From Methylobacterium terrae (lineage in GTDB: Bacteria; Pseudomonadota; Alphaproteobacteria; Rhizobiales; Beijerinckiaceae): DNA of 64,000 nt. The DNA lies in assembly GCF_003173755.1 (NCBI RefSeq), contig NZ_CP029553.1, positions 893,001 to 957,000 of the forward strand, written 5' to 3'. The notes under the pieces were generated by a model, which had not been told where the DNA came from, did not search any database, and was given only the letters and a program-made list of their open reading frames with translations. Position 1 is the stretch's first letter, and each line of letters opens with the position of its first letter. Below are positions 8,201 to 17,710 of the stretch, piece after piece. The translations under genes were made by a program, and so were the position numbers.

Positions 8201-10834
8201 ATGAGACAGCTTCGCCGATGGACGATCGCCCTGGCGGCCGCCTTGCTGAGCCCCGGGCTCGCGGCGGCGCAGGGACACGCGGCGAAGCCGGAGCGGGCGC
8301 TCGTCGCCCAGGCGCCGGCCGCGAAGCCCGACGCCAAATCCGAGGCCAAGCCCTCCCAGCCCGCTGCCGCCCAGCCCGCCGCCGCGCCGGCCGAGGCGCC
8401 CAAGCCGCCGCCGCAGACCCCGATCTCCGAGCAGATCAAGCAGATCCGCGCCCAGCTCGACGCCGAGAAGGCCGACCTCGACCAGCGCGAGCAGGCCCTG
8501 ACCCACCGCGAGCTGAACAAGGACGACCTCGCGCTCCTGCGCGAGGGCATCCCGGCGGTGGCCGACCGGCTGCGCCAGGTCGTCGAGCAGCTCGGGCCCC
8601 GGCTCGACGCGGCCAAGGAACGGCTGAACCAGCTCGGGCCCAAGCCCAAGGATCCCGAGGGCGCGGACGTCGCCCAGGAGCGGGCCCAGCGCGAGGCCGG
8701 CGTCGCCGAGATCGACGACACGCTGCGGCTCGCCCGCTCGCTCCTGGTCCAGAGCGAGCAGATCACCGACCAGATCAGCAACCGGCGCCGCTCCGCCTTC
8801 ACCCGCGCCCTGTTCGAGCGCACCGACGGCCTGGTGAGCCCGAACCTGTGGATGCGCGCCGCCAGCGACCTCGACCGCGACCTGCGGGCGCTGAAGAGCT
8901 CCGTCGACGACTCGGTCACCCAGGTCCAGCGCCGGGGCTCGGCGTTCAACCTGTTCCTGCTCGCGCTGGCGATCGGCGTGTCGGTGGCGCTCTACATCGG
9001 GCGCCGGCACATCGCCCCGCGGGTCGGGCACCGCTCGTCGACGGACGCGCAGCCGACCCGCTACGCCCGGGTGCTGGCGGCCTGGCGCGTCTTCCTCGTC
9101 GGCGCGGTGCCGGCGGTGCTCGGCAGCTTCCTCGTCGGCTACACCCTCGACGTCACCGGTCTCCTGCCGCTGCGCCTCCTGCCGGCGGCCCACCGGATCG
9201 TCGCCTCGCTCGCCTTCGTGGCGGTGGTCGAGGCGATGGCCGACGCGCTGCTCTCGCCCGACCGTCCGGCCTGGCGCCTCGTCGCGATGACCGACGCCAC
9301 CGCCGAGCGGCTCAACCGCCTGATCATCGCCATCGCCTCGGTGATCGCGGTCGGCCGCACCATCGAGGGGCTGAACGAGGGCATCTCGGTCAGCCTGCCG
9401 ATCACCATCGTCACCAAGGGCGTCTTCGCCGCGGTGGTCGCCGTGGTGCTGGCCGAGGGCCTGCGGCGGTTCGCGGCCCGGGCCGAGACCGACGAGGCCT
9501 GCCTCGGCCCCTACATCGCCGCCGAGTCGACCTCCGGCATCGGCGGGCCCCTGCGCATCCTCGGCTGGATCGTGGTGGCGGCGATCGGGGTCTCGGCGCT
9601 CGTCGGCTACATCGCCCTGTCGTCGTTCCTGATCGACCAGCTGATGTGGACCGCCATCGCGGCGGCGCTCCTCTACCTGGCGATCGCGAGCGTCGACGCG
9701 GTGGTGGCGTCCGCCCTCCAGGACGATTCGCGCATCGCGACCGCGCTCCAGGCCAATACCGGCCTGCGCAAGCGCTCGCTCAACCAGATCGCGGTGCTGA
9801 TCTCGGGCTTCGTCCGAGTCGTGCTGCTCACCGCGGCCGGCGTCCTGCTGCTCGCCTCCTGGGGCGTCGATTCGACCGACATCTTCTCCTGGGCCCAGGC
9901 TGCGTTCTTCGGCTTCACCGTCGGCGGGGTGACGATCTCGCTCTCGACGATCGCGCTCGCCATCGGGCTGTTCACGCTCGGCCTCCTCATCACCAAGGCG
10001 GTGCAGCGCTGGCTCGAGAACACCTACCTGCCGGCCACCGACCTCGACCCGGGCCTGCGCAACTCGATCTCGACGGTGAGCGGCTATGTCGGCTTCCTGC
10101 TCACCCTGGCGCTCGCCTTCTCGTACCTGGGCCTGAGCCTGGAAAAGCTCACCATCGTCGCCGGCGCCCTGTCGGTCGGTATCGGTTTCGGCCTGCAATC
10201 GATCGTCAACAACTTCGTCTCGGGCCTGCTGCTGCTCTGGGAGCGGCCGATCCGGGTCGGCGACCTCGTGGTGATCGGCGACAACGAGGGCTATGTCCGG
10301 CGCATCAGCGTGCGCTCGACCGAGATCCAGACCTTCGACCGCTCGGCCGTGATCGTGCCGAACTCGAACCTGATCTCCGGCGTGGTGAAGAACCGGGTCC
10401 GCGGCGACCGCACCGGCCGGGTCACCATCACGGTGAGCGTCCTGCGCAACCAGGACCCGGTCCACGCCGCCGAGCTGATCGCGGCCTGCGCCAAGGCCCA
10501 TCCGGACGTGCTCAAGGAGCCGCCGCCCCGGGTGGTGTTCCGCAAGATCGGCGATCCCTTCCTCGAATTCGAGCTGATCGCGATGATCACCGACGTCGGC
10601 TCGCAGGCGAAGGTGCAGAGCGACCTCAACTTCGCGGTGTTCAAGACCTTGTCCGAGGGCGGTCTCATCCCCAATCTCGGACCTGGATCGAGCATCGTCA
10701 CGGTTCAGGGGCTGGACGCGATGCAGGACGCGATGGGGCAGATCGCCCGCATGGCGAGTCCTGCCGCCCTCCGGCCCGAGACCCGCTCCGAGCCCGAGGC
10801 CGAGCGTCGCCGAACCCCCGAGACCGTGCCGTGA
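8201..10834 (+). CDS. MscS-family mechanosensitive channel with DUF3772 domain
   Basis: 877 residues from the ATG at 8201, preceded by AGAAGGA six bases upstream; this is preferred to a TTG six bases earlier. It has a signal peptide (ending GLAAAQ), an Ala/Pro/Lys-rich linker and a periplasmic coiled-coil DUF3772-like region (about residues 70-250; EQIKQIRAQLDAEKADLDQREQAL). Several TM helices lead to the conserved MscS pore and vestibule near the C-terminus (GALSVGIGFGLQSIVNNFVSGLLLLWERPIRVGD). Such large MscS homologues act as inner-membrane tension-gated channels protecting against hypo-osmotic shock. The stop overlaps the start of the next gene (GTGA). Confidence 0.92.
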   Translation: MRQLRRWTIALAAALLSPGLAAAQGHAAKPERALVAQAPAAKPDAKSEAKPSQPAAAQPAAAPAEAPKPPPQTPISEQIKQIRAQLDAEKADLDQREQALTHRELNKDDLALLREGIPAVADRLRQVVEQLGPRLDAAKERLNQLGPKPKDPEGADVAQERAQREAGVAEIDDTLRLARSLLVQSEQITDQISNRRRSAFTRALFERTDGLVSPNLWMRAASDLDRDLRALKSSVDDSVTQVQRRGSAFNLFLLALAIGVSVALYIGRRHIAPRVGHRSSTDAQPTRYARVLAAWRVFLVGAVPAVLGSFLVGYTLDVTGLLPLRLLPAAHRIVASLAFVAVVEAMADALLSPDRPAWRLVAMTDATAERLNRLIIAIASVIAVGRTIEGLNEGISVSLPITIVTKGVFAAVVAVVLAEGLRRFAARAETDEACLGPYIAAESTSGIGGPLRILGWIVVAAIGVSALVGYIALSSFLIDQLMWTAIAAALLYLAIASVDAVVASALQDDSRIATALQANTGLRKRSLNQIAVLISGFVRVVLLTAAGVLLLASWGVDSTDIFSWAQAAFFGFTVGGVTISLSTIALAIGLFTLGLLITKAVQRWLENTYLPATDLDPGLRNSISTVSGYVGFLLTLALAFSYLGLSLEKLTIVAGALSVGIGFGLQSIVNNFVSGLLLLWERPIRVGDLVVIGDNEGYVRRISVRSTEIQTFDRSAVIVPNSNLISGVVKNRVRGDRTGRVTITVSVLRNQDPVHAAELIAACAKAHPDVLKEPPPRVVFRKIGDPFLEFELIAMITDVGSQAKVQSDLNFAVFKTLSEGGLIPNLGPGSSIVTVQGLDAMQDAMGQIARMASPAALRPETRSEPEAERRRTPETVP

Positions 10835-11346
10835 AGATCCGTCCCGCCGCGCTGAAGCGCCTCGTCTGCCTGGGCCTGCCGCTCTCGCTCGCCGCCTGCG
10901 CGGCGACCGAGGCGACGCGGGCGCCGGTCGGCCCGGCGGGACCGAGCCTGTACTGGCCGATGGCGGCGACCGGCGCCCAGATCGACGCGGGCGCGGCCCA
11001 CGACATGATCGCCGCCTATCGCCGCAACAAGGGATTGCCGCCCCTCGCCCTCGATCCCGGCCTCCAGCGCCTCGCCGAGACCGAGACCGCCGCCATGGCC
11101 GCCGCCGGCCGCCCGAGCCAGGCCGACATCGTCAAGACGGTGGCCGCCCGCATGGGCTACCCGGACCCGGCCGCCAACCTCTCGGCCGGCTACCACACCC
11201 TGGCGGAAGCGTTCTCAGGGTGGCGCGAGAGCCCGGCCCACAACGCCGTGATGCTCGACCCGACGGCGACCCGGATGGGGATCGCGACGGCCTACGCGCC
11301 GGGGTCGAAGTACAAGGTGTATTGGGCGCTGCTGGTGGCGAAGTAG
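10831..11346 (+). CDS. CAP/SCP-domain lipoprotein
   Basis: 171 residues from a GTG at 10831 that overlaps the channel gene's stop, implying translational coupling. The N-terminus is a lipoprotein signal with a lipobox-like LAAC (PLSLAACAATEA). The rest is a CAP (cysteine-rich secretory/antigen 5/PR-1, SCP-like) domain: IAAYRRNKGLPPLALDPGLQ, the central ENL-like stretch degenerate as AANLSAG, then GWRESPAHNAVMLDP and MGIATAYAPGSKY. The role of bacterial CAP proteins is largely unknown. The pairing with the channel is the main functional hint. Confidence 0.82.
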   Translation: MKIRPAALKRLVCLGLPLSLAACAATEATRAPVGPAGPSLYWPMAATGAQIDAGAAHDMIAAYRRNKGLPPLALDPGLQRLAETETAAMAAAGRPSQADIVKTVAARMGYPDPAANLSAGYHTLAEAFSGWRESPAHNAVMLDPTATRMGIATAYAPGSKYKVYWALLVAK

Positions 11347-11377
11347 CGGCGCCCGCCTCGCACCGCGAGGTCGGGCC

Positions 11378-12211
11378 CTACGGGAACCCGATCCCCCTCG
11401 GCGTCGGCGGCGCCTCGTTCAAGAGCGTCACCGTCACCCGGCGGTTGGCCGGCAGGTACGGGTTGTCGGGAAACAGCGGCTCGGTATCGGCCTTGCCCGA
11501 CACCGAGGCGAAGCGGTCGGCCGGCAGGCCGTTGCCGGCCAGGATCTCGCGCACGCTGACCGCGCGGCCGGCCGACAGCTCCCAGGGCGGGGCGGCGGGG
11601 CGGCGGCCGGGGCGGTCGGCGGCGGTGAAGCCGGTCACCGCGATGCGGTTGGGCAGCCGGCGCAAGGTCGGCACGATCCGCTCCAGCACCTGGCGGGTGC
11701 GGTCGTTGGGCCGCGTCGAGCCCTCGGGGAACATCGCGCGGTTGTCCTGGTCGACGAGGGAGATGTCGAGGCCCCGCGCCGTCACCTCGATCACGATGCT
11801 CTTCGACAGTTCGGCGATCTCCGGCAGGTCCTGCAAGGCCTGGCGCAGGGAGGTCACGGCGAGGCCGAAGCCGTCCTTGTAGCTCCTGTGCTGGATGCCG
11901 TCGGCCAGCGCCTCGTCGTCGGACGGGGGATCGGTCCGGTCCGAGGCCTTCTCGGGCGGGATGTCGCGGACGTTGCGCAGCTTGGTCGCCGAGGGCAGGC
12001 CGTCCTTCTCGATGATGCCGCTGAAGCGCGATTCGCGGGTGGTGCCGAAGGCGTCGCGCATCGAGCCCGCCACCGCCTGGAGCTTCTTCTGATCCTGGGT
12101 CGAGTAGGCGGCGATCATCACGAAGAAGCTCATCAACAGCGCCATCAGGTCCGCGAAGGTCACGAACCAGCCGTGGCCGCCATGGGCCCCGCCGCGCTTC
12201 TTCTTGGCCAC
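11378..12211 (-). CDS. motB: Flagellar motor stator protein MotB
   Basis: 277 residues from a GTG at 12211 with GGGAG upstream. The single N-terminal TM helix carries the proton-binding aspartate (D21 in VTFADLMALLMSFFVMIAAYSTQ). A linker follows, and a C-terminal OmpA-like peptidoglycan-binding domain (ITVTGFTAADRPG-type loop, LSAGRAVSVREILAGNGLPADRF, NRRVTVTLL). With MotA it forms the stator that couples proton flow to flagellar rotation. It lies downstream of motA, separated by about 110 bp of tandem repeat. Confidence 0.93.
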   Translation of the reverse strand: MAKKKRGGAHGGHGWFVTFADLMALLMSFFVMIAAYSTQDQKKLQAVAGSMRDAFGTTRESRFSGIIEKDGLPSATKLRNVRDIPPEKASDRTDPPSDDEALADGIQHRSYKDGFGLAVTSLRQALQDLPEIAELSKSIVIEVTARGLDISLVDQDNRAMFPEGSTRPNDRTRQVLERIVPTLRRLPNRIAVTGFTAADRPGRRPAAPPWELSAGRAVSVREILAGNGLPADRFASVSGKADTEPLFPDNPYLPANRRVTVTLLNEAPPTPRGIGFP

Positions 12212-12250
12212 CGGTCAGATCTCCCTGAAGGACGCCCAGCTCCGAAAGCC

Positions 12251-12353
12251 TCAGGCCGCCTCGGCGGCCGGCTCGTCGCGGTGCATCAGGCCGCCTCGGC
12301 GGCCAGTTCGTCGCGGTGCATCAGGCCGCCTCGGCGGCCAGTTCGTCGCGGTG
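12251..12353 (-). repeat. 35-bp tandem repeat of the motA 3' end forming two mini-ORFs
   Basis: Three head-to-tail copies of a 35-bp unit start at 12251, 12286 and 12321. The copy at 12321 is the true end of motA ([10 protein letters not shown], stop 12321-12323). Read on the minus strand, the other two each form an 11-codon [14 protein letters not shown] (12286-12321) and MHRDEPAAEAA (12251-12286). Each begins at a TGATG where the previous stop and the new ATG share one base, which is why the period is 35 and not 36. This is seen directly. Whether the peptides are made is unknown. Confidence 0.85.
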
Positions 12354-13094
12354 GTTGTGGGGCAGGTAGGCGATCAGCATCTCGCGCACCAGCGAGGCGC
12401 TCTTGGCGTCGCGGATCAGCAGCACCCCGTCGATGATGAGCGAGCGCGAGACGTCCTCCTCCTCGAGCTTGACGTGGAGCTTGTCGGCGATCGGCAGGGT
12501 GATCATGTTGGCGATGAGCGCGCCGTACAGGGTGGCGAGCAGCGCGGTCGCCATGGCGGGGCCGAGCTTCGAGGGGTCGGACATGTTGGCGAACATCGTC
12601 ACCATGCCGAGGATCGTGCCGATCATGCCCCAGGCCGGGGCGCAGTCGCCGAAGGCGCGGTAGACCTTCGAGCCCTCGTCGAGGTGCATCAGGAAGTTGT
12701 CGCGGTCGCGCTCCATCGTGTCGCGGATGAACTCGCGGTCGTAGCCGTCGGCGATGTAGCGCACGCCCTGCGCCAGGAACGGGTCCGAGATCTCGAGGTT
12801 CTCAATCGCCATCGGGCCCTGCTTCTTGACCACGTCGGCGATCTTGGTGATCTCGTCGATCAGCTCGCGCGGCCGGATCGCCCGCATGTTGAAGGCGTAG
12901 CGCAGGCCCATCGGCACGCCGTGGACGATGACCGAGAACGGGAAGCGCAGCATGGTGGCGGCGGTGGCGCCACCGAAGATCACGATCACCGCGTGCTTGT
13001 CGAAATAGGCGGCGAAGTTGCCGCCGTCGATCATGATGAGCACGAACACGACCGCGATGCCGCCGACGAGGCCGGCGCCGGTTGCGATATCCAT
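12321..13094 (-). CDS. motA: Flagellar motor stator protein MotA
   Basis: 257 residues with four TM segments. The two N-terminal helices include [18 protein letters not shown] and [16 protein letters not shown] large cytoplasmic loop contains the acidic/basic residues that contact FliG, and the signature [17 protein letters not shown] precedes the last helix pair. It forms the MotA5MotB2 stator with the following gene. The ATG at 13094 precedes the first TM directly. The C-terminal decapeptide [10 protein letters not shown] is duplicated downstream. Confidence 0.93.
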   Translation of the reverse strand: MDIATGAGLVGGIAVVFVLIMIDGGNFAAYFDKHAVIVIFGGATAATMLRFPFSVIVHGVPMGLRYAFNMRAIRPRELIDEITKIADVVKKQGPMAIENLEISDPFLAQGVRYIADGYDREFIRDTMERDRDNFLMHLDEGSKVYRAFGDCAPAWGMIGTILGMVTMFANMSDPSKLGPAMATALLATLYGALIANMITLPIADKLHVKLEEEDVSRSLIIDGVLLIRDAKSASLVREMLIAYLPHNHRDELAAEAA

Positions 13095-13374
13095 CTGTGG
13101 GCGGCCCCTTCATGCGCGCTCGCGCGGCCCCGCGCCTGCGGGGCACGTCGCTGAGGCGGCGCGCGTGTCCTGGCTCGGACGTTACGGCGAACACGGTCAA
13201 CGAACGGTAAAAATGCCGCTGCCTCGACCCCTCGCCGTCATGCGCCGTTCAGCGAGGATCTGTCATAGAGACGACCATGCGATCGAACGGCCGCCAAACA
13301 GGCCGCGCGCGGGGCAGGCGGCGGGCGAGGGCCCGGGCCGCGTCACAAGGGCATCTCATCAGGGTTCACCGTCG

Positions 13375-15150
13375 ATGCGGTTGATCAGGCTCTACGTTCG
13401 GGTCATGGGCCAGCTCGGGCCCGACCTGCGCCTCGGCGCGCTTCTGGCCGCGGCCAACGTCGCGCTCGCGGTGGCGGCCTTCGCCGAGCCGGTGCTGTTC
13501 GGCCGCATCATCGACCGGCTGACCCACCTGCCGGCCGGCGGCGCCGGCACGTCGGGCCTGCTGCTGCTGGTCGCCGCCTGGGTCGGGTTCGGGCTGTTCT
13601 CGATCGGCGCCGGCGTCTTGATCGCGCTCCACGCCGACCGGCTCGCCCACCGCAGCCGGTTGTCCGCCATGGCCAACTACTTCGAGCACGTCCTCGACCT
13701 GCCGCTCGCCTTCCACTCGGCCAACCATTCGGGCCGGGTGCTGAAGGCGATGCTGGAGGGCACGAGCGGCATGGCGGCGACCTGGCTCGGCTTCTTCCGC
13801 GACCATTGCGCCGCGCTCGTCTCCCTCGTCGTGCTCCTGCCGCTGACGCTGTTCCTCAACTGGCAGCTCGGCTCGATCCTGGTCGCCCTGATGGTGGTGT
13901 TCACCGCGCTCACCACCTTCGTCCTGCGCCGCACCGAGACCCTGCAGGGCAAGGTCGAGGAGTACCATTCGGGCCTCGCGGCCCACGCCTCCGACGCCCT
14001 CGGCAACGTCGCGGTGATCCAGTCCTTCACCCGCGCCAAGGCCGAGAAGGAGGCGATGCACGGCATCATCCGCGACCTGCTCGCCGCGCAGATCCCGGTC
14101 CTGTCCTGGTGGGCGCTGGCCTCCGTCGCCACCCGCGCCTCGGCGACGCTGACCATGACGGCGATCTTCGTCACCGGCATCGTGCTGCACGGCCACGGGA
14201 TGGCCACCGTCGGCGACGTGGTCTCGTTCATGAGCCTCGCCACGATGCTGGTCGCCCGGCTCGATCAGGTCGTCGCCTTCGTCAACGGCGTCTTCCTGCA
14301 GGCGCCGAAGATGCAGGAATTCTTCGAGATCCTCGACACCGTGCCCGCCGTCCACGACCGGCCCGGCGCCAAGGCGGTGGCGCGGCTTGACGGCGACGTG
14401 ACCTTCGAGGACGTGCGCTTCTCCTACGACGGCCGCCGCCCGGCCCTCGACGGGGTGTCGTTCACGGCGCGCGCCGGCGAGACCGTGGCCCTCGTCGGCA
14501 CCACGGGCTCGGGCAAGTCGACGACGCTGGGGCTCCTCCACCGCGCCTTCGACCCCGATGCCGGCACCATCCGCATCGACGGCGAGGACCTGCGCGACAT
14601 CGGCCTGTCGTCCCTGCGCCACAACATCGGCGTGGTGTTCCAGGAGCCGATGCTGTTCGCCCGCTCGATCCGCGAGAACCTCCAGGTCGGCCGGCCCGAC
14701 GCCACCGATGCCGAGATGCTCGACGCCCTCGAGCGCGCCCAGGCCGCCGAGTTCATGGCGCGCCAGCCCGACGGGCTCGACACGGTGATCGGCGAGCGCG
14801 GCCGCTCGTTGTCCGGCGGCGAGCGCCAGCGGCTCTCAATCGCCCGGGCGCTCCTGAAGAACCCGCCGGTGCTGATCCTCGACGAGGCGACGAGCGCGCT
14901 CGACGCCGCCACCGAGCGCAAGCTCCAGGGCGCGCTGGAGGCCGTGATGGAGGGGCGCACCACTTTCGTGATCGCCCACCGCCTGTCGACGATCCGCGAC
15001 GCCGACCGCATCCTGGTCTTCCACCAAGGCCGGATCGTCGAGAGCGGCACCTTCGACGAGCTGGTGGCCGAGGGCGGCCGCTTCGCCGACCTCGCCCGGG
15101 CCCAGTTCATGGCGGCGGTGCCCGAGCCGGATTACGCGATGGCGGCGTGA
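13375..15150 (+). CDS. ndvA: ABC exporter, NdvA/ChvA-type cyclic beta-glucan transporter
   Basis: 591 residues: an ABC transporter half-molecule with an N-terminal membrane domain (about 1-310) fused to a nucleotide-binding domain. The Walker A is GTTGSGKST at 375-383, the ABC signature LSGGE at about 479-483, then [12 protein letters not shown] and the H-loop VIAHRLSTI. The N-terminus ([21 protein letters not shown]...[14 protein letters not shown]) closely resembles the rhizobial NdvA/ChvA subfamily, which exports cyclic beta-1,2-glucan to the periplasm for osmoadaptation and host interaction. No glucan synthase is seen in this window, so the substrate is inferred from subfamily resemblance only. 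Confidence 0.85.
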   Translation: MRLIRLYVRVMGQLGPDLRLGALLAAANVALAVAAFAEPVLFGRIIDRLTHLPAGGAGTSGLLLLVAAWVGFGLFSIGAGVLIALHADRLAHRSRLSAMANYFEHVLDLPLAFHSANHSGRVLKAMLEGTSGMAATWLGFFRDHCAALVSLVVLLPLTLFLNWQLGSILVALMVVFTALTTFVLRRTETLQGKVEEYHSGLAAHASDALGNVAVIQSFTRAKAEKEAMHGIIRDLLAAQIPVLSWWALASVATRASATLTMTAIFVTGIVLHGHGMATVGDVVSFMSLATMLVARLDQVVAFVNGVFLQAPKMQEFFEILDTVPAVHDRPGAKAVARLDGDVTFEDVRFSYDGRRPALDGVSFTARAGETVALVGTTGSGKSTTLGLLHRAFDPDAGTIRIDGEDLRDIGLSSLRHNIGVVFQEPMLFARSIRENLQVGRPDATDAEMLDALERAQAAEFMARQPDGLDTVIGERGRSLSGGERQRLSIARALLKNPPVLILDEATSALDAATERKLQGALEAVMEGRTTFVIAHRLSTIRDADRILVFHQGRIVESGTFDELVAEGGRFADLARAQFMAAVPEPDYAMAA

Positions 15151-15180
15151 CCGGGATGGGGGCAGGCGAGGGGTCTGCCC

Positions 15181-16065
15181 CTACAGCATCTTGATCGTCT
15201 CCCGCCGGGTCTGTGCCCGGGCCTGGAGGCGGCGGCGGCGGGCGGCGATCACCGTGCCGTTGATCTCGCCGCCGAACAGGAACATCGCGGCGAGCCAGTA
15301 GACGAAGACCAGGAACACCATCGCGGTGGCGAGACCCCCGTAGGTCGAGACGTAGGCGCTCGAGAACCGGTCGAGGTACATCCCGAAGCCGAGGCCGGCC
15401 AGCACCCACAGGCCGAGGGTGACGGCGATGCCGGGCAGCACCATGTGCACCGGCCGGCGCCCGGCGGCGATGAACTTGTGGGCGATCACCAGCACGCTCG
15501 CGACGAGCAGCACGGTCACTCCTACCCGGCCGACCGCGATGGTGAGACCGAGCGGCTCCAGCCCCGGCGCCACCAGCACCAGACCGCGCCACATCAGTGG
15601 CCCGAGCACCACCAGGAAGGTGAAGGCCAGCATCGCGAAGGCGGCGCAGATCACGTAGCCGATCGATTCCAGCCGCGTGAGCCACCACGGCCGCATCTCG
15701 CGCAACCCGTAGGCCCGGTTGAGGCCGACCCGCAGGCTCTCGACCCCGCTCGACGAGAAGTACAGCGCCAGCACCGCGCCGAGGGTGAGGAGCCCGCCGC
15801 GCTGCTCGGTCAGCACCCGGTGGACCTCGCCGGCGATCGGCCCCGCCACCTCGCTCGGCCAGATCTCGAACAGGAGGTTGCCGGCCTCGTCGGCGAGCGA
15901 CTTGGTGCCGAACACGCCCGCGAGCGCGGTGAGCAGGATCAGGAACGGGAACAGCGAGGTCAGGAGCGAGAGCGCGATGTGGCTCGCGATCGCCCAGCCG
16001 TCATGGGCGACGAAGCGCTGCGCCGCGATCGCGGCGATCTCCAGGGCGGTGCGGGGACGGATCAC
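15181..16065 (-). CDS. YihY/virulence factor BrkB family membrane protein
   Basis: About 294 residues with six TM helices. Family motifs are AHDGWAIASHIALSLLTSLFPFLILL, the GLNRAYGLRE segment and the C-terminal TYGGLATAMVFLVFVYWLAAMFLFGGEIN. It was once annotated as ribonuclease BN, which is incorrect for this family; the role is unknown. No ATG fits: the GTG at 16065 is the last plausible in-frame start before the conserved N-terminus, so the start is uncertain. It converges with the ABC exporter gene. Confidence 0.83.
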   Translation of the reverse strand: MIRPRTALEIAAIAAQRFVAHDGWAIASHIALSLLTSLFPFLILLTALAGVFGTKSLADEAGNLLFEIWPSEVAGPIAGEVHRVLTEQRGGLLTLGAVLALYFSSSGVESLRVGLNRAYGLREMRPWWLTRLESIGYVICAAFAMLAFTFLVVLGPLMWRGLVLVAPGLEPLGLTIAVGRVGVTVLLVASVLVIAHKFIAAGRRPVHMVLPGIAVTLGLWVLAGLGFGMYLDRFSSAYVSTYGGLATAMVFLVFVYWLAAMFLFGGEINGTVIAARRRRLQARAQTRRETIKML

Positions 16066-16324
16066 GGCGCGCGGGCTCTCGGGCTGGTCGACGTCACGGG
16101 TCTTCCGGCAGACGTCCCCTGGGGCAGGCGTCTGACGCGGGCAGTCCTGTCGCCTCAGGTAGAGCGCGCGGCCCCGTCCTGGAAAGCCGGGCGGACAGAA
16201 AACCGGCGCCCGCGTCCTTCGGGGCACGATGGCGCGGTGCGTCAGCCCTGCGCGGCCGGGGGAGCCGGTCCGCTCCCGTCCCCGGTTGCGGAACGGCCGC
16301 GCTCGTGCTCGTTGCGCAGGCATC

Positions 16325-17230
16325 ATGAGCCGCCTCCTGCCTCTCTCCGACGCCGCTTCACCGGGCGTCTCCTGGCCGACCCGCCTGGCGCCCGGCCTGT
16401 TCGTGCTGATCTGGGCCACGGGCTTCATCGTGGCGCGGCTGATCGCGCCGCATGCCGAGCCGCTGACGTTCCTCAGCATCCGCTTTGTCCTCAGCGCGGG
16501 GGTGCTGTCGGGCCTGGCGCTCGCCGCCGGCGCGACCTGGCCCCGGGGGTGGCGCGGCTGGCGCGACGCGATGGTGGCCGGGATCCTGATCCACGGCGTC
16601 TACCTCGACGCGGTGTTCTGGGCGGTGCATCGCGGGCTGCCGGCCGGCATCGCCGCCCTGGTGGCGAGCCTGCAGCCGCTGCTCACCGCCGCGGTGGCGG
16701 GACCGCTGCTGGGCGAGCGGGTCTCAGGTCTGCGCTGGCTCGGCATCGCGGTCGGCCTCCTCGGCGCCGGGCTGGTGCTGGCGCCGCGCATCGGCGCCAG
16801 CGGCGGCATCCCGCCCGTCGCGCTCGCGGTCTGCTTCTGCGGCACGGTCGGGATCACGCTCGGCACCCTGTGGCAGAAGCGCAAGGCCGTCGCGGTCGAC
16901 CTGCGCACCAACGCCGCGGCGCAGTTCGTCGGCGCCGGCCTCCTCACCCTGCCGCTCGCCCTCCTCACCGAGAACGGCGCGTTCGACCTCTCGGTCCCGC
17001 TGCTCCTCGGCCTCGCCTGGGCGGTGCTCGGCCTCTCGGTCGGCGGCATCTTGATCCTGCTCGGGCTGATCCGCCGCGGGGCGGTGGCGGGCGTCGCGGC
17101 CCTGTTCTACCTCGTGCCGCCGGTCTCGGCCGCGATGGCGTTCGGCCTGTTCGGCGAGACGCTGGCGCCGGTGCAGCTCCTCGGCATGGTGGTGGCGGTG
17201 GCCGGGGTGGCGATCGCGAGCCGCGGTTAA
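16325..17230 (+). CDS. EamA/DMT-family drug-metabolite transporter
   Basis: 301 residues with ten predicted TM helices in two EamA repeats. The first starts LFVLIWATGFIVARLIAPHAEPLTFLSIRFVLSAGVL and contains the characteristic LPAGIAALVASLQPLLTAAVAGPLLGERV. The second ends FYLVPPVSAAMAFGLFGETLAPVQLLGMVVAVAGVAI. It is an inner-membrane exporter of unknown substrate. The ATG at 16325 gives a short N-terminal tail before TM1. It diverges from the YihY gene. Confidence 0.9.
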   Translation: MSRLLPLSDAASPGVSWPTRLAPGLFVLIWATGFIVARLIAPHAEPLTFLSIRFVLSAGVLSGLALAAGATWPRGWRGWRDAMVAGILIHGVYLDAVFWAVHRGLPAGIAALVASLQPLLTAAVAGPLLGERVSGLRWLGIAVGLLGAGLVLAPRIGASGGIPPVALAVCFCGTVGITLGTLWQKRKAVAVDLRTNAAAQFVGAGLLTLPLALLTENGAFDLSVPLLLGLAWAVLGLSVGGILILLGLIRRGAVAGVAALFYLVPPVSAAMAFGLFGETLAPVQLLGMVVAVAGVAIASRG

Positions 17231-17283
17231 GCCCCTGGTGGGATTCGCAGGTTTATGCTGGCGGGATCTCGGAGACCGCCCGC

Positions 17284-17640
17284 ATGATGCGCCCCGCCCT
17301 GACCGCCGGCCTGATGATCCTGGCGCTCGCCGCCCCCGCGGCGGCGGACGGCGATCCGGACTTCGGCCGCCCGGCGCCCGCCGGTTACGGCAGGGCCGCC
17401 GCGGGGTACGAGAGGGCGCCCGCAGGGTATGGGAGCGCTCCCGCGGGATACGGGCGCGCGCCCCGGCGGGCCGTCGCGCCTGTCCCCCGGCATCGGGCCT
17501 ATGCCGGCCCACGCCGCGGCGGCGCGGTCCAGCCGGTCTCCTACGGCGAGCCCGAGGGCCCGGCCTTCCACGCCTGGCTGCCGCGCAACACCAACCTGCC
17601 GATCTACAACATCCCGCCGTCGTTCTTTCCCGAGCCCTGA
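17284..17640 (+). CDS. Secreted protein with Gly-Tyr heptad repeats
   Basis: 118 residues from tandem ATGs at 17284/17287. A signal peptide (MMRPALTAGLMILALAAPAAA) is followed by four imperfect seven-residue repeats of the form PAGYGRA. An Arg-rich stretch and a conserved-looking C-terminus (FHAWLPRNTNLPIYNIPPSFFPEP) follow. Gly/Tyr repeat proteins of this sort are usually exported and partly disordered. Function is unknown. GGAG lies about 10 bases upstream. Confidence 0.6.
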   Translation: MMRPALTAGLMILALAAPAAADGDPDFGRPAPAGYGRAAAGYERAPAGYGSAPAGYGRAPRRAVAPVPRHRAYAGPRRGGAVQPVSYGEPEGPAFHAWLPRNTNLPIYNIPPSFFPEP

Positions 17641-17710
17641 CAGCCGGCCTGGATCGAAGCGAGGCCTTGGGCGTTGAACCCGACGTCGCAAACCGTCAGG
17701 GAGCCGCGCC

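Noticed and set aside
8170..11346. Very long plus-strand open frame across the channel and CAP genes
   Set aside because: Its first part is a Pro/Arg/Ala-rich shadow of the MscS gene in another frame; only its last 171 codons are the real CAP lipoprotein.
12251..12353. Possible CRISPR array
   Set aside because: Units are directly adjacent with no spacers; it is a plain tandem repeat. No CRISPR array or cas gene was seen anywhere.
13095..13374. CtrA or SOS site upstream of motA
   Set aside because: The best match (TTAC-N7-TGAC on the minus strand) misses both half-sites; GTTC repeats there have the wrong spacing.
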